DNA of 22,775 nt from Baffinella frigidus (taxonomy: Eukaryota; Cryptophyceae; Cryptomonadales; Baffinellaceae), in the NCBI GenBank assembly GCA_026770585.1, contig MU646548.1, positions 434,409 to 457,183 of the forward strand, given 5' to 3'. A model generated the notes under the pieces. The model did no database searches and had not been told where the DNA came from. It was given only the letters and a program-made list of their open reading frames with translations. Within the stretch, counting starts at the first letter, position 1, and every line of letters begins with the position of its first letter. The position numbers and the translations under genes were made by a program. Positions 1 through 7,158 of the stretch are shown here, in pieces.

Positions 1-239
1 CGCAACCAGCCGGTAAACACCACACCCTAAACCCTAAACCCTAAACCCGAAACCCGAAACCCTAAACCCTAAACCCCAAACCCTTAACCCTGAACCCTAA
101 ACCCTAAACCCTGCCCCTCAAACCCTACCCCCCCAACCCTAAACCCTAAACCTGAACCCTAAACCCTACCCCCCAAATCCCACATCCTACACTCTTAACC
201 CTACCCCCCAAACCCCAAACCCCAAACCCCAAACCCTAG
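1..239. repeat. Degenerate CCCTAAA telomere-like array, probably intronic
   Basis: From about 25 the sequence is imperfect CCCTAAA, with CCCGAAA, CCCCAAA and ACCCTACCCC variants. The C-rich strand is on +. A coding exon follows directly, and its acceptor (CCCTAG) is formed by the last repeat unit. I therefore read the array as interstitial and intronic, not a chromosome end. Confidence 0.85.
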
Positions 240-327
240 GCGTTGCGCCACGCTCTCCGAAGCCCCCCCTGCCTCCCTCCTCTCCATCCTCGACGTACAT
301 ATCTCCTCACTCCTCGACCGGACCCAG
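240..327 (+). CDS. Gene 1 exon 1 (unrecognised protein)
   Basis: This is an internal exon lying between an acceptor (CCCTAG, with AG at 238-239) and a donor (CAG|GTACGA). It is 88 nt long, enters with one base of a split codon and ends in phase 0. It encodes RCATLSEAPPASLL followed by a stretch ending HISSLLDRTQ, which looks helical and Leu/Ser-rich. Coding status is supported by three downstream copies of its 3' edge that keep the donor; in the 775-795 copy all six base differences are at third codon positions. The next exon (1239) begins in phase 0, so the two join cleanly. The upstream exon and start codon are not in the window. I do not recognise the protein family. Confidence 0.62.
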
Positions 328-528
328 GTACGAATATCCACTCATATCGATTCATCAGCTCTGCACTCTCGCAATTTTTGCTAATTTTGGGGGGCAACTT
401 CATTTTAGCTAAATTTTGGGGGCAACTTCATTTTAGCTATTTTTGGGGGGCAACTTCGTGAGCCCATTTTGGCAATTTCAGCAACTTTGTCAGGTAATTT
501 TGTTGTCGATTTTGGTGCCCCCCCCCCA

Positions 529-585
529 CCGTCCTTCCTCGCCCTGCTCGACGTACATATCTCCTCTCTCCTGGACCGGACCCAG
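529..585 (+). repeat. 3'-edge echo of gene 1 exon 1
   Basis: Copy of the last part of exon 1, encoding LLDVHISSLLDRTQ and followed by GT at 586 (GTACAA). In the last 12 codons only two bases differ from exon 1, both third-position (TCA/TCT, CTC/CTG). The more upstream part has several first-position changes and runs into a poly-C tract. Confidence 0.75.
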
Positions 586-774
586 GTACAACATATTTTG
601 GCTGTACCCCTGGAAATATTTTGGCTGCACCCCCTACCCATATTTTTGCGGTTCCCCCTGGATATTTTAGCTGTACTCCCTGCACCCCTTTTGGCTGTAC
701 CCCCATATTTTGGCTGTATTCCCTCCCCATATTTAGGTCTGTACCCCCTGGATTTTTTTGTAGAAGTGGGTGCC

Positions 775-795
775 TCGCTACTGGACCGAACTCAA
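775..795 (+). repeat. Second 3'-edge echo of gene 1 exon 1
   Basis: Seven codons encoding SLLDRTQ, followed by GTACAA. Six bases differ from 307-327 and all six are synonymous third positions. A further decayed remnant (CTAGACTCAAGTACGAAC) lies near 904-921. Confidence 0.75.
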
Positions 796-1238
796 GTACA
801 AATACCCATTCAAATGGATTCATCAGCTCTGCAATCTTGCAATTCTTGCAAATTCGCCAATTTTGGTGGCAACTTCTTTAGCTAATTGGGTTCGGTCCAG
901 CAGCTAGACTCAAGTACGAACATTGATTCATCGGCTCTGAAATCTGGTAATTGAGCCTCTTTGTTGGCTGATTTTGGTGGATTGATTTATCCGCTCTGAA
1001 ATCTGGTAATTCTTGTTCACAACTTCGTTAGCTGGTTTTGGTGTCGGCGACAGGCAGCGTTTCGTTGGCTAATTTTGGTGTTGGGTGCATGCGGCGTCGC
1101 ACTCTTCTTGTTAACAACTTCCTTAGCTGGTTTTGGTGTCGGTGACAGGCAGCGTTTCATTAGATAATGGAACGACTATTTGACCACTTCGTGTTTTGAC
1201 CACTTTGGAATTTGACCAATGTTTGGTGTCGGGTGCAG

Positions 1239-1296
1239 GCGGCGCCCCGCACGCTGGCGCTGGGGGCGTTGACGATGCTCACGCGTACCCCTCGAG
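1239..1296 (+). CDS. Gene 1 exon 2
   Basis: The acceptor is GGTGCAG (AG 1237-1238) and the donor is CGAG|GTGTGT. The exon is 58 nt, starts in phase 0 and ends with one base of a split codon. It encodes AAPRTLALGALTMLTRTPR plus G. The phases match both neighbours: exon 1 ends in phase 0, and the exon at 2603 begins with GG, completing a Gly codon. An alternative frame (GAPHAGAGGVDDAHAYPS) is also open but would not join exon 1 and exon 3 in phase. Decayed copies of the acceptor side lie near 1052, 1090 and 1147 (GGCGACAGGCAGCG and similar). The function is unknown. Confidence 0.55.
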
Positions 1297-1302
1297 GTGT
1301 GT

Positions 1303-1390
1303 GCGACCATCAACTTTGATCATGACTATCATCTTTGACCATCAACGACTATCAACGTTGACCATCAACGTTGACCATCAACGTTTCAGC
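1303..1390 (+). repeat. GTTGACCATCAAC minisatellite
   Basis: Imperfect 12-14 bp tandem units of (TTT/GTT)GACCATCAAC run directly after the exon 2 donor. A few more units occur at 1909-1948. Confidence 0.8.
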
Positions 1391-1470
1391 ACCAGCAGCT
1401 CCCCCCCGCCTCGACCAGCACCTTGAGCGCCTCCCGGGAGGCCCGTTCTCAGAAGCCATGCACATGGCTT

Positions 1471-1535
1471 CACGCCGTCCTTGGCCGTCAAGAGAGAGAG
1501 AGAGAACGAGAGAGTTGACGGCCAAGGACGGCGTG
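1471..1535. repeat. Perfect 21-bp-arm inverted repeat with GA loop
   Basis: Left arm 1471-1491 (starting CACGCCGTCCTTGGCCG) and right arm 1515-1535 are exact reverse complements. A 23-nt GA-rich loop separates them. Part of the arm is repeated again at about 1569-1580. Confidence 0.9.
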
Positions 1536-1682
1536 TCGTGTACACACTTTCGTGGGGCAGCAGGGGGACACGCCGTCCTAGGTCAAGATCAACTTTATGC
1601 GTTCGTGCGAGGAGAGCGTGCGTGCGTTGTCTCTGTGCGTGCGTGCGTGCGTGCGTCTAATGTGTGCATGTTCGTGCAAAAA

Positions 1683-1841
1683 GCTATCGCTAGCGAGGTA
1701 CTTACAGCCTACGGATTGCCTACGGTGGGTAGGGGGGCTCCTACGAATTTTAATGCAAACTCAGTTTAAAAGTCGTAGGAGCCCCCCTCTCCTACCTACC
1801 GTAGGCAAACCGCAGGCTGTAAGTACCTCGCTGGCGATAGC
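1683..1841. mobile_element. MITE-like inverted-repeat element, 159 bp
   Basis: The ends GCTATCGCTAGCGAGGTACT and AGTACCTCGCTGGCGATAGC are near-perfect inverted repeats. The complementarity continues inward (TTACAGCC, TACGGTGGGTAGG, GGGGGCTCCTACGA) to a short AT-rich centre. There is no coding capacity. The internal TACGGTAGG-type core is shared with other element families in the window. Confidence 0.8.
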
Positions 1842-2155
1842 GTTTGACATTCATGTTTCCGTCTTATGTGTGCATGTGTTTGGCAGTTGCGATTTCTCTT
1901 AAATGCCTTTGACCATCAACTTTGACGACCAGCTTTGACCATCAACGCTCAGGACGAGTACTGGCTCTACCTGCTTATGGCGTGTCCTTTAAAAGTATCC
2001 AAAAGCAGAAATTCAGTACAAAAGGTCGAATAGAAAGCCGTTAGGACGAGCCAGAATAAAACTTGGGCAGAGGTAGGAGTCTCGAGCGATGCCCCGCGGC
2101 TCGCAACCTGACTCGCAACATGCGCTCCACGATTCGTGGTCCCCGGTTCTCTCTT

Positions 2156-2290
2156 CCACTCAGCAGCCAATGAGTTCTCCACGGATACAGTCCATCTGAA
2201 CGATTTGTACTAGAATCTTATCCATTGCCCTGGAATCTAACCGGAATTTCGCCTTGAATCCAAGGCGAAAAGGACCTTCACCGCTACCTG
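2156..2290. mobile_element. Dispersed element (decayed copy of the one at 11759-11897)
   Basis: It shares GCAGTCCATC, AACGATTT, CTAGAATCTTATCCATTGCC and CGGAATTTCGCCTTGA with the copy near 11.8 kb. A small hairpin (TTTCGCCTTGAATCCAAGGCGAAA without its middle) sits near the end. The terminal repeats are less well kept than in the other copy. Confidence 0.7.
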
Positions 2291-2303
2291 ATTCCGACAC
2301 GTG

Positions 2304-2375
2304 GTTCTGACACGTGTGTGATGCGGCAGGGTTCAAGGTTGCTACTCAGCTGCCTGTCTTGGAACCCCATATGGC
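2304..2375 (+). repeat. 5'-edge echo of gene 1 exon 3
   Basis: It repeats the intron end GACACGTGTGTGATGCGGCAG (split here by the 20-base limit: 21 nt) and then the first part of exon 3 (GGTTCAAGGTTGCTAC...AGCTGCCTGTCTT). Similarity then stops. The acceptor AG is at 2328-2329. It has two exon differences, one of them non-synonymous (GAG/CAG). Confidence 0.75.
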
Positions 2376-2602
2376 CTTACTGTTTTGATCCGTAGGGCCT
2401 ATGGATTACGTTTAGATGGACTCCTTCTCGCTCGGTAGCGGATTGGCACGTGATTCTGACACCCTGGTATGACATGATCGCGTGCATTTGAACTGCGAGG
2501 GTTTGGGATTTAGGGTTTGTTGATACGCCTGTTCTGGCCCATGAGAGAAGATGGCGTGTACATGGATTCGTTGGAGGTTCTGACACGTGTGTGATGCGGC
2601 AG

Positions 2603-2672
2603 GGTTCAAGGTTGCTACGGAGCTGCCTGTCTTCGCGCGCGTGCTCAACGCGATCGCTCCGTGTGCTTCAAG
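2603..2672 (+). CDS. Gene 1 exon 3
   Basis: The acceptor is GCGGCAG (AG 2601-2602) and the donor is TCAAG|GTACCC. The exon is 70 nt: two bases completing a split Gly codon, 22 codons (FKVATELPVFARVLNAIAPC and then AS), and two bases AG carried forward. The phases agree with exon 2 (ends with one base) and exon 4 (starts with one base, making AGG Arg). It is the only one of five copies in 2304-3245 that keeps both splice sites. The other copies differ from it mostly by synonymous third-position changes, which strongly supports this frame. It looks helical and the family is not recognised. Confidence 0.7.
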
Positions 2673-2694
2673 GTACCCCATGGAAGTGCGATAG

Positions 2695-2771
2695 AGAGAG
2701 TGAGCTTAAGTGAGTGAGCGAGCCAGCCAGCCAGGGAGAAAGAGAGAGAGAGGGAGAGAGAGAGAGAGAGA

Positions 2772-2802
<31 letters not shown>

Positions 2803-2815
2803 CGAGAGAAAGAAA
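2695..2815. repeat. GA-rich microsatellite
   Basis: GAGA tract with embedded (GC)n and GAGC/GCCA units, following the exon 3 donor. Apparent open frames in it, on either strand, are low-complexity artefacts. Confidence 0.9.
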
Positions 2816-2824
2816 TTGAACAAT

Positions 2825-2877
2825 GAGCTGCCTGTCTTCGCGCGGTTGCTCAACGCGATCGCGCCGTGTGCTTCAAG
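2825..2877 (+). repeat. 3'-edge echo of gene 1 exon 3
   Basis: It starts at GAGCTGCCTGTC and ends CTTCAAG|GTACCCCATGG, keeping the donor and about 15 nt of intron. It has three differences from exon 3, two of them third-position. Confidence 0.8.
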
Positions 2878-2887
2878 GTACCCCATG

Positions 2888-2953
2888 GAAGTGTGTGAGA
2901 GAGAGTGAGCTTGAGTGAGCGAGTGAGCGAGCGAGCGAGCGAGCCAGAGAGAA

Positions 2954-3002
<49 letters not shown>

Positions 3003-3055
3003 GAGCGAGAGAGCGAGAGAGAGAGCGAGGGAGCGAGAGCGGGAGAGAGAGAAAG
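2888..3055. repeat. GA-rich microsatellite
   Basis: A long GAGA, GAGC and GAAA tract following the 2825-2877 echo donor. Confidence 0.9.
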
Positions 3056-3061
3056 CGGCGG

Positions 3062-3131
3062 GGTTCAAGGTCGCTACGGAGCTGCCTGTCTTTGCGCGGG
3101 TGCTCAACGCGATTGCTCCGTGTGCTTCAAG
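3062..3131 (+). repeat. Full-length echo of gene 1 exon 3 with lost acceptor
   Basis: All 70 nt of exon 3 are present, followed by a GT (GTCTAG). The upstream AG has become GG (GGCGGGGTTC against GGCAGGGTTC). Four bases differ from 2603-2672, all synonymous third positions. It may be a dead or alternative exon. Confidence 0.75.
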
Positions 3132-3218
3132 GTCTAGCTCTGCCTGAGTTTCCTTCTGGCTCGTCCCACAGGCTTTCTATTCGCCCTTTTGTACTGGATA
3201 TCTTCTTTCAAATACTTT

Positions 3219-3245
3219 CAACGCGATCGCCCCGTGTGCGTCCAG
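3219..3245 (+). repeat. Short 3'-edge echo of gene 1 exon 3
   Basis: It encodes NAIAPCAS and then has a donor (CCAG|GTGCAC). All three differences from exon 3 are synonymous third positions. Confidence 0.7.
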
Positions 3246-3453
3246 GTGCACCCCCCCCCCCCCCGAGAGGGAGGGACGGGGGGGGAAGATGCCTTGAATG
3301 GTACCGAATGGTACCGAATATGATGGCCACCACAACCCCCCTTTCCCAATTTCCCCTTTCCAATGAAAAGGGGAGATCGTTGACAACGCTGCGATCAGAC
3401 CCTCGTCTTCAAGAGTGTTCTATTCGTTTTTCGTGGAACAGCCCCGCCGGCAG

Positions 3454-3501
3454 GCTCGTGAACGCCCACGTGACCGGTCACGCGGACGCCGAAGCCAGAC
3501 G
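3454..3501 (+). CDS. Gene 1 exon 4
   Basis: The acceptor is CGCCGGCAG (AG 3452-3453). One base completes the Arg codon from exon 3. The exon then encodes LVNAHVTGHADAEAR plus CG, and the donor is CG|GTCGGT at 3502. This end leaves phase 2, matching the exon starting at 4268 to give ...AEAR-R-SVEGLS. A second possible donor four bases downstream (TCG|GTCGTG, end 3505) would leave phase 0. The frame stays open for 21 more codons past the donor, so the exact end is uncertain. The function is unknown. Confidence 0.5.
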
Positions 3502-3536
3502 GTCGGTCGTGACTGCCTTGCGTGTTCCTAGTACGG

Positions 3537-3568
3537 CCAGCTTGCTATCTGAAACCTGCTGTGCCTGA
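3537..3568 (+). repeat. Repeated intronic phrase, copy 1 of 3
   Basis: GCTATCTGAAACCTGCTGTG recurs at 3925-3971 and 4152-4197, each time just before TCTGAA or CTCTAG-like text. All three can be read as LLSE(T/A)C(C/F) followed by a stop. They could be decayed exon ends or plain intronic repeats. Confidence 0.5.
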
Positions 3569-3587
3569 CCTCGGGCTCTGAAACCTT

Positions 3588-3630
3588 TTACGGTTTACGG
3601 TTTACGGTTCACGGTTTACGATTTAGGGTT
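3588..3630. repeat. TTTACGG telomere-variant tract
   Basis: About five units of TTTACGG/TTCACGG, ending TTTAGGGTTG. This is one of only two places where the G-rich strand of a telomere-like repeat is on +. Confidence 0.75.
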
Positions 3631-3726
3631 GCGACCGTCGACGATCGGGGAAAGTATCGTTTGCTGTGTCTGAACTCTGGCAGCTCCAGGAGTGTTCTAT
3701 TCGTTTGGCGGGCATGCAATCTGAAC

Positions 3727-3900
3727 ACGTTCATAGGCTAACGGCCTGAAAATGGGGTAGTTAGGCATACGGTATTGCCTAGGACCTCCTACCGTAGGCC
3801 GAGGGATTCTAGGACCAAAAAGTGTCGGCCTACGGTAGGAGGTCCTAGGCAATCCCGTAGGCCTAACTACCCCATTTTCAGGCCGTTGCCCTATGAACGT
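3727..3900. mobile_element. Family A inverted-repeat element (MITE-like)
   Basis: ACGTTCATAGGCTAACGG at the left matches CCGTTGCCCTATGAACGT at the right as an inverted repeat. The inner arms AATGGGGTAGTTAGGC and GCCTAACTACCCCATT and the core CCTAGGACCTCCTACCGTAGGCC are palindromically arranged around a short AGGACCAAAAAGTG centre. Further copies are at 6243-6404, 15098-15262 and 15489-15649, with a partial one at 6949-7051. There is no transposase. Confidence 0.88.
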
Positions 3901-4002
3901 CTGAACTCTGCCCGCGAGGCTTGACGGCGGCGCTGGGTGACATTCTGCTCTCTGAAGCCTGCTTTGTCTAAAATCTAACATAATCTCAAATAATGCTTTC
4001 TA

Positions 4003-4123
4003 GAAAGGGTTTCTGTCAAACGAAATTTACTACACAATTTGATTTTACTAGCGATATTAAAGCTTTTGTGTAGGACATTTCGTTGGCGAGAACCCCGTTT
4101 TAGAAAGGCTTTTCTGAACTTCA
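4003..4123. mobile_element. Family E element (ACTACACA type), decayed
   Basis: AACGAAATTTACTACACAA and TTTTGTGTAGGACATTTCGTT form inner inverted repeats. Weaker outer arms contain AGAAAGG. Related copies are at 12013-12160, 19121-19250 and 19573-19723. Confidence 0.65.
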
Positions 4124-4267
4124 ATCACTCGCCGGCAGAGGGCCTGAGCATAACGGCAGCGCTGCGTGACATGCTATCTGAAACCTGTTGTGTCTGAATT
4201 CTAGAACATTCTAGAACCGTTTCGAATATTCTAGAATGTTCGATGCTGACCGACCGCTCTACCGCAG

Positions 4268-4688
4268 CTCTGTGGAGGGCCTGAGCATAACGGCGCTCGC
4301 CCTCGCCACCTCTCTCTTCCGCCAATGCGCCGCGAAACCTCAACACCGAACACGGGACAACATCGACGCGAACACCGCCGCTCAGACGCCCTCGCCAGAG
4401 GGTGTTGCAGAGGGTGTTGCAGAGAGTGTTGCAGAGGGTGTTGCAGAGGGTGTTGCAACACCCTCTCCCGACCACTCGGAACGCGCCAAAGATCCCTCTC
4501 CCGCTGAAGAAGAAAACGACGCCCGAGATATCTCAGAAGAAAACGCTCAAGATACCCCAGCAGAAAACGCCCGGGATATATCAGAGGGGCGGGGGGGGGA
4601 AGACGTGGGAGATGAGCATGGGGGGGGGGCGGTGTTGGGGGGCGGTGTTGAAGGATTTGGGCTTGGGGTGCTGCCTGAGTGGCTGAAG
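4268..4688 (+). CDS. Gene 1 exon 5, low-complexity acidic exon
   Basis: This is the longest exon seen (421 nt, 140 codons). The acceptor CTACCGCAG (AG 4266-4267) puts it in phase 2, matching the exon 4 end at 3501. The donor is CTGAAG|GTGCGG in phase 0. It starts SVEGLSITALALATSLFRQC. It then has five EGVA units (4398-4457, one reading ESVA), an acidic 8-residue repeat of the form (D/N)A(R/Q)D(I/T)(S/P)(E/A)(E/G) three times (4518-4589), a Gly-rich stretch, and LGVLPEWLK at the end. The middle is probably a disordered linker and the ends look structured. A 5' echo (GGCCTGAGCATAACGGC) lies at 4141-4157, and its preceding bases allow an alternative acceptor nearby. The function is unknown. Confidence 0.55.
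4398..4457 (+). repeat. 12-bp coding minisatellite (GAGGGTGTTGCA)5
   Basis: Five in-frame 12-bp units encode EGVA; the third reads ESVA. The last unit plus the following bases form a perfect 20-bp palindrome, GAGGGTGTTGCAACACCCTC (4446-4465). Confidence 0.9.
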
Positions 4689-4707
4689 GTGCGGAGCCCG
4701 AATCCTG

Positions 4708-4773
4708 GAGAGAGAGAGGGAGAGAGACAGAGACAGAGGGAGAGAGAGGGTGGGAGGGAGAGAGAGAGAGAGC

Positions 4774-4811
<38 letters not shown>

Positions 4812-4858
4812 GAGAGAGATACCGAGTGAGAGAGAGAGAAAGAGAGAGCGAAGAGAGT
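4708..4858. repeat. GA microsatellite after the exon 5 donor
   Basis: A near-continuous GAGA tract. The long frames running through it, on both strands, are repeats of RE/ER or SL and not genes. Confidence 0.92.
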
Positions 4859-4986
4859 TGCTTCATTGAGGAAGTACAACTGAACGGGCCTGCCAAAAAC
4901 CGGTGACAAATATTGTGTGCGTGGATGATTCGATGGAGCCATCCCTTCATGTATTTGGCGTGCATGCTCTTTGACTTCTTCAAGAC

Positions 4987-5121
4987 CTAGCTATGCCTCA
5001 CTTAAATTGATCTCATTGACGAGACCGGATGCTGATATCCCTGTTTCGTGGTACAAATCCGTCAACTTTTGGCGGGAAACCTGAGAAAATAATTAACCCA
5101 ATTTAAGTGAGGCAGAGCTAG
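4987..5121. mobile_element. MITE with 23-bp terminal inverted repeats and a 5-bp target duplication
   Basis: The left end 4987-5009 (CTAGCTATGCCTCACTTAAA...) and right end 5099-5121 are reverse complements with one mismatch. AAGAC flanks both sides (4982-4986 and 5122-5126). The element is 135 bp with no coding capacity. The interior carries AAATCCGTCAACTT, a phrase seen elsewhere in the window. Confidence 0.88.
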
Positions 5122-5409
5122 AAGACGTTGGAAGGCTGGCAGCGTGCGTCCTACTGCGTGAAACTCGCAGTGTGGACCACCAACTCTCCCTTTCGGACTA
5201 GATCGACGATTTTGTTGAGCCATTTCCTTTGGACAGAGGTGTCGAATACGACGCCTCCCTAGGGGACATTCAAGATCTTAAAATCGACGATTTGGTCCTC
5301 CCGCGAGGGTTAGTGGGACCCACACGAGTGACTTTCGGCACAGAGTGACTTTCGGCATTCACAAGCGCGAACCCCGGGCGATGCACCAGGCCTTGCTAAC
5401 ACGCGTGAA

Positions 5410-5515
5410 GTCAACCGGACGACAACTTTGACTATGGTTCTACAAGTCAACCGTCCGACAACTTTCGATCGTGTCTTCACAAGTCAACCGGACGACAACT
5501 TGAGAAAGCTGTGTA
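5410..5515. repeat. GTCAACCGGACGACAACTT minisatellite
   Basis: Three imperfect units of about 45 bp, each with (ACAA)GTCAACCG(G/T)(A/C)CGACAACTT. No gene is seen in 5122-5560 beyond this. Confidence 0.8.
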
Positions 5516-5567
5516 TTTACAGGTCCTTATGGGGAATGTCGCAACGCGGACGATGCGCCTGTGCGCG

Positions 5568-5716
5568 GTCCCATTCCAGGCGCGTACCATCCTCCACTTT
5601 TGAGGCCTAGCCACTTATGCGGAAATCGCTTAAGTCAACTCTCGCTTAAGTCAACTCCCAACAGATGCGCCGTCCCATTCCAGGCACTCGTTTGCCCTCC
5701 CGGGTAGTACGCCTAG
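5568..5716 (+). repeat. Direct duplication, copy 1
   Basis: Starts GTCCCATTCCAGGCGCGTAC and ends GGGTAGTACGCCTA. It is repeated at 5760-5919 with a small insertion (CCTGGAGGGCAC). The CCATTCCAG|GC phrase resembles an acceptor and occurs four times, and once more as GCATTGCAG|GCGCGT near 6117. These may be echoes of an exon edge, but I could not find a full exon. Confidence 0.8.
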
Positions 5717-5759
5717 ATTGTGGAGTTCCCAGTATTTTCGTGTGGTTCCCAGTATTTTC

Positions 5760-5919
5760 GTCCCATTCCAGGCGCGTACCATCCTCCACTTTTGAGGCCT
5801 AGCCACCCTGGAGGGCACTTATGCGGAAATCGCTTAAGTCAACTCCCGCTTAAGTCAACTCCCAACAGATGCGCTGTCCCATTCCAGGCACTCGTTTGCC
5901 CTCCCGGGTAGTACGCCTA
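5760..5919 (+). repeat. Direct duplication, copy 2
   Basis: Near-identical to 5568-5716 apart from a short insertion and a missing TCGCTTAAG-type unit variant. It is followed by a short GA tract (5928-5944). Confidence 0.8.
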
Positions 5920-5954
5920 CATTTTGAGAGAGAGAGAGAGAGAGGACCTTTATT

Positions 5955-6022
5955 AGGGTTGAGGAGAAAGGCTTTGGGTTCAGGGTTTAAGGTGAGGGGG
6001 TTAGGGTGTAGGGTTCAGGGAT
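5955..6022. repeat. Degenerate TTTAGGG-like tract
   Basis: TTAGGGTTGAGG, GGGTTTAAGG, TTAGGGTGTAGGGTTCAGGG. This is telomere-like with the G-rich strand on +. Confidence 0.6.
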
Positions 6023-6242
6023 ATCGACGACACACAGCGCATCATTTACAACTTCGTCAATGTCCTGAACCCTCCCTCCTGAACCTTGAATTTCCAGTAT
6101 TTTCGTCGCATTGCAGGCGCGTGCCGTCCTTTAGTCAAGTCAGTCAATGACTTCAATGACTTGACTAGATGACTTGACTTGGAGATCAATGCGGCGGTTT
6201 GCTTTGGAAACGTTGATGCGGCGATGTGCTTTGGAAACATTA

Positions 6243-6404
6243 ATAGGGTAACGGCCTGAAAATGGGGTATTTAGGCATACGGGATTGTCTAGGACCTCCT
6301 ACCGTAGGCCGAGACTTTTTGGTCCTAGGATCCCTCGGCCTACGGTAGGAGGTCCTAGGCAATGCCGTATACCTAACTACCCCATTTTCAGGCCGTTAGC
6401 CTAT
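6243..6404. mobile_element. Family A inverted-repeat element
   Basis: ATAGGGTAACGGCCTGAAAA at the left and TTTTCAGGCCGTTAGCCTAT at the right. The palindromic core is CCTAGGACCTCCTACCGTAGGCCGAGA.....TCGGCCTACGGTAGGAGGTCCTAGG. Confidence 0.88.
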
Positions 6405-6434
6405 GAACATGGTGGAGAGCGCGTGTCCGCCTCG

Positions 6435-6593
6435 GTACCTATCTCAGAAAATGACGTTTAGAAGTCCTTTTCCTAAAGTCAACTCCCCTACAAATCCGTC
6501 AACTTATGAGTAGAGTAAAGAATAAGTTGACGGATTTGTGGAGGAGTTGACTTAGGAGAAGGACTTCTAAAAGTCCGTTTCTGAGATAAGTAC
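6435..6593. mobile_element. Long hairpin element, about 68-bp arms
   Basis: GTACCTATCTCAG at the left mirrors CTGAGATAAGTAC at the right. The pairing continues through TAGAAGTCCTTTTCCTAAAG, GTCAACTCC and CAAATCCGTCAACTTAT, with only scattered mismatches, to a centre near 6513. There is no coding capacity and no clear target duplication. Confidence 0.85.
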
Positions 6594-6785
6594 AGTGGTA
6601 GTTGAAGCACGTGATGGCCCTGATCTGCTGCAGAAATGGCCCCCGCTCCGCTCTCACTTGATCCTCGTGCCCACAAGTGACTTTCGGCATTCACAAGAGT
6701 TGACTTTCAGCATCCACGCGAGTCGACTTTCAGCATTCACACGGTTGACTTTCAGCATTTGCAAGGTTGACTTTCGGCATGGCAG

Positions 6786-6823
6786 GAACACCGCATGGCG
6801 GCGCTGAGTGCCGCGGAGGCTAA
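6786..6823 (+). repeat. 5'-edge echo of gene 1 exon 6, copy 1
   Basis: After GGCAG (AG 6784-6785) it reads EHRMAALSAAEA. The two differences from 7159-7194 are synonymous third positions (CGA/CGC, GCG/GCT). Similarity stops after GCTAAG. Confidence 0.7.
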
Positions 6824-6860
6824 GGTTGACTTTCAGTATTCAAAAAGTGACTTTTGGCAG

Positions 6861-6896
6861 GAACGCCGCATGGCAGCGCTGCGTGCCAAGGCTAAG
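6861..6896 (+). repeat. 5'-edge echo of gene 1 exon 6, copy 2
   Basis: After TTGGCAG it reads ERRMAALRAKAK, with several replacement differences, so it is more decayed. A third stub (AGGAACACCGCAT, 6934-6946) is cut off by the family A element that starts at 6949. Confidence 0.6.
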
Positions 6897-6948
6897 GTTG
6901 ACTTGCGGCATTCACGAAAGTGACTTTCGGCAGAGGAACACCGCATTA

Positions 6949-7051
6949 ATAGGGTAACGTCCTGAAAACCGGGTAGGTAGGCCTACGGTATTGCCTACGG
7001 TAGGCCGTAGGGCTCCTAGGACCTAATGTTTCGTAGGACCCCCCTAGGCAG
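6949..7051. mobile_element. Partial family A element inserted in an exon echo
   Basis: The left half ATAGGGTAACGTCCTGAAAA.CGGGTAG.TAGGCC and the core CTACGGTAGGCCGTAGGGCTCCTAGGACC are present. The right terminal repeat is missing. Confidence 0.7.
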
Positions 7052-7158
7052 TTTTCAGTATTCACACGAGTGACTTTTGGCAGCATCCACGCGATTCGAC
7101 TTTCAGCATTCACAAGGTTGACTTTCAGCATTTACAAGGTTGACTTTCGGCATGGCAG

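Larger units (their letters stand above)
328..1238 (+). other. Gene 1 intron 1 with tandem copies of the exon 1 donor edge
   Basis: About 0.9 kb built of diverged copies of the exon 1 3' edge plus about 100 nt of following intron. Each copy repeats GATTCATCAGCTCTGCA and AATTTTGGGGGCAACTTC-like phrases. Other tandem phrases are TATTTTGGCTGTACCCC (about 595-750) and TTTTGGTGTCGGNGACAGGC (1036-1240). The latter repeats the acceptor side of the next exon. Open frames here are low complexity and not convincing. Confidence 0.6.
6670..7156 (+). repeat. GTTGACTTTCRGCATTCACAAG minisatellite
   Basis: About 20-22 bp units of GGTTGACTTTC(A/G)GCATTCACA run in two blocks (6670-6780 and 7056-7155), with isolated units at 6825-6850 and 6895-6935. 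Copies of the start of gene 1 exon 6 interrupt them. Confidence 0.85.

Noticed and set aside
1-239. True chromosome end
   Set aside because: The repeat is degenerate, does not start at the first base, and an internal exon with an acceptor formed by the array follows at once.
3092-3568. Single continuous 158-codon + strand gene
   Set aside because: It is a read-through joining the exon 3 copy, intron and exon 4. The separate exons have splice sites and matching phases.
4547-4983. Long minus-strand open frames rich in Ser-Leu over the GA tract
   Set aside because: They are translations of (CT)n and have no motifs; the real exon is on + and ends at 4688.
6670-7156. CRISPR-like array because of regular repeats
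   Set aside because: Units are contiguous and imperfect without unique spacers, in a eukaryotic intron context.
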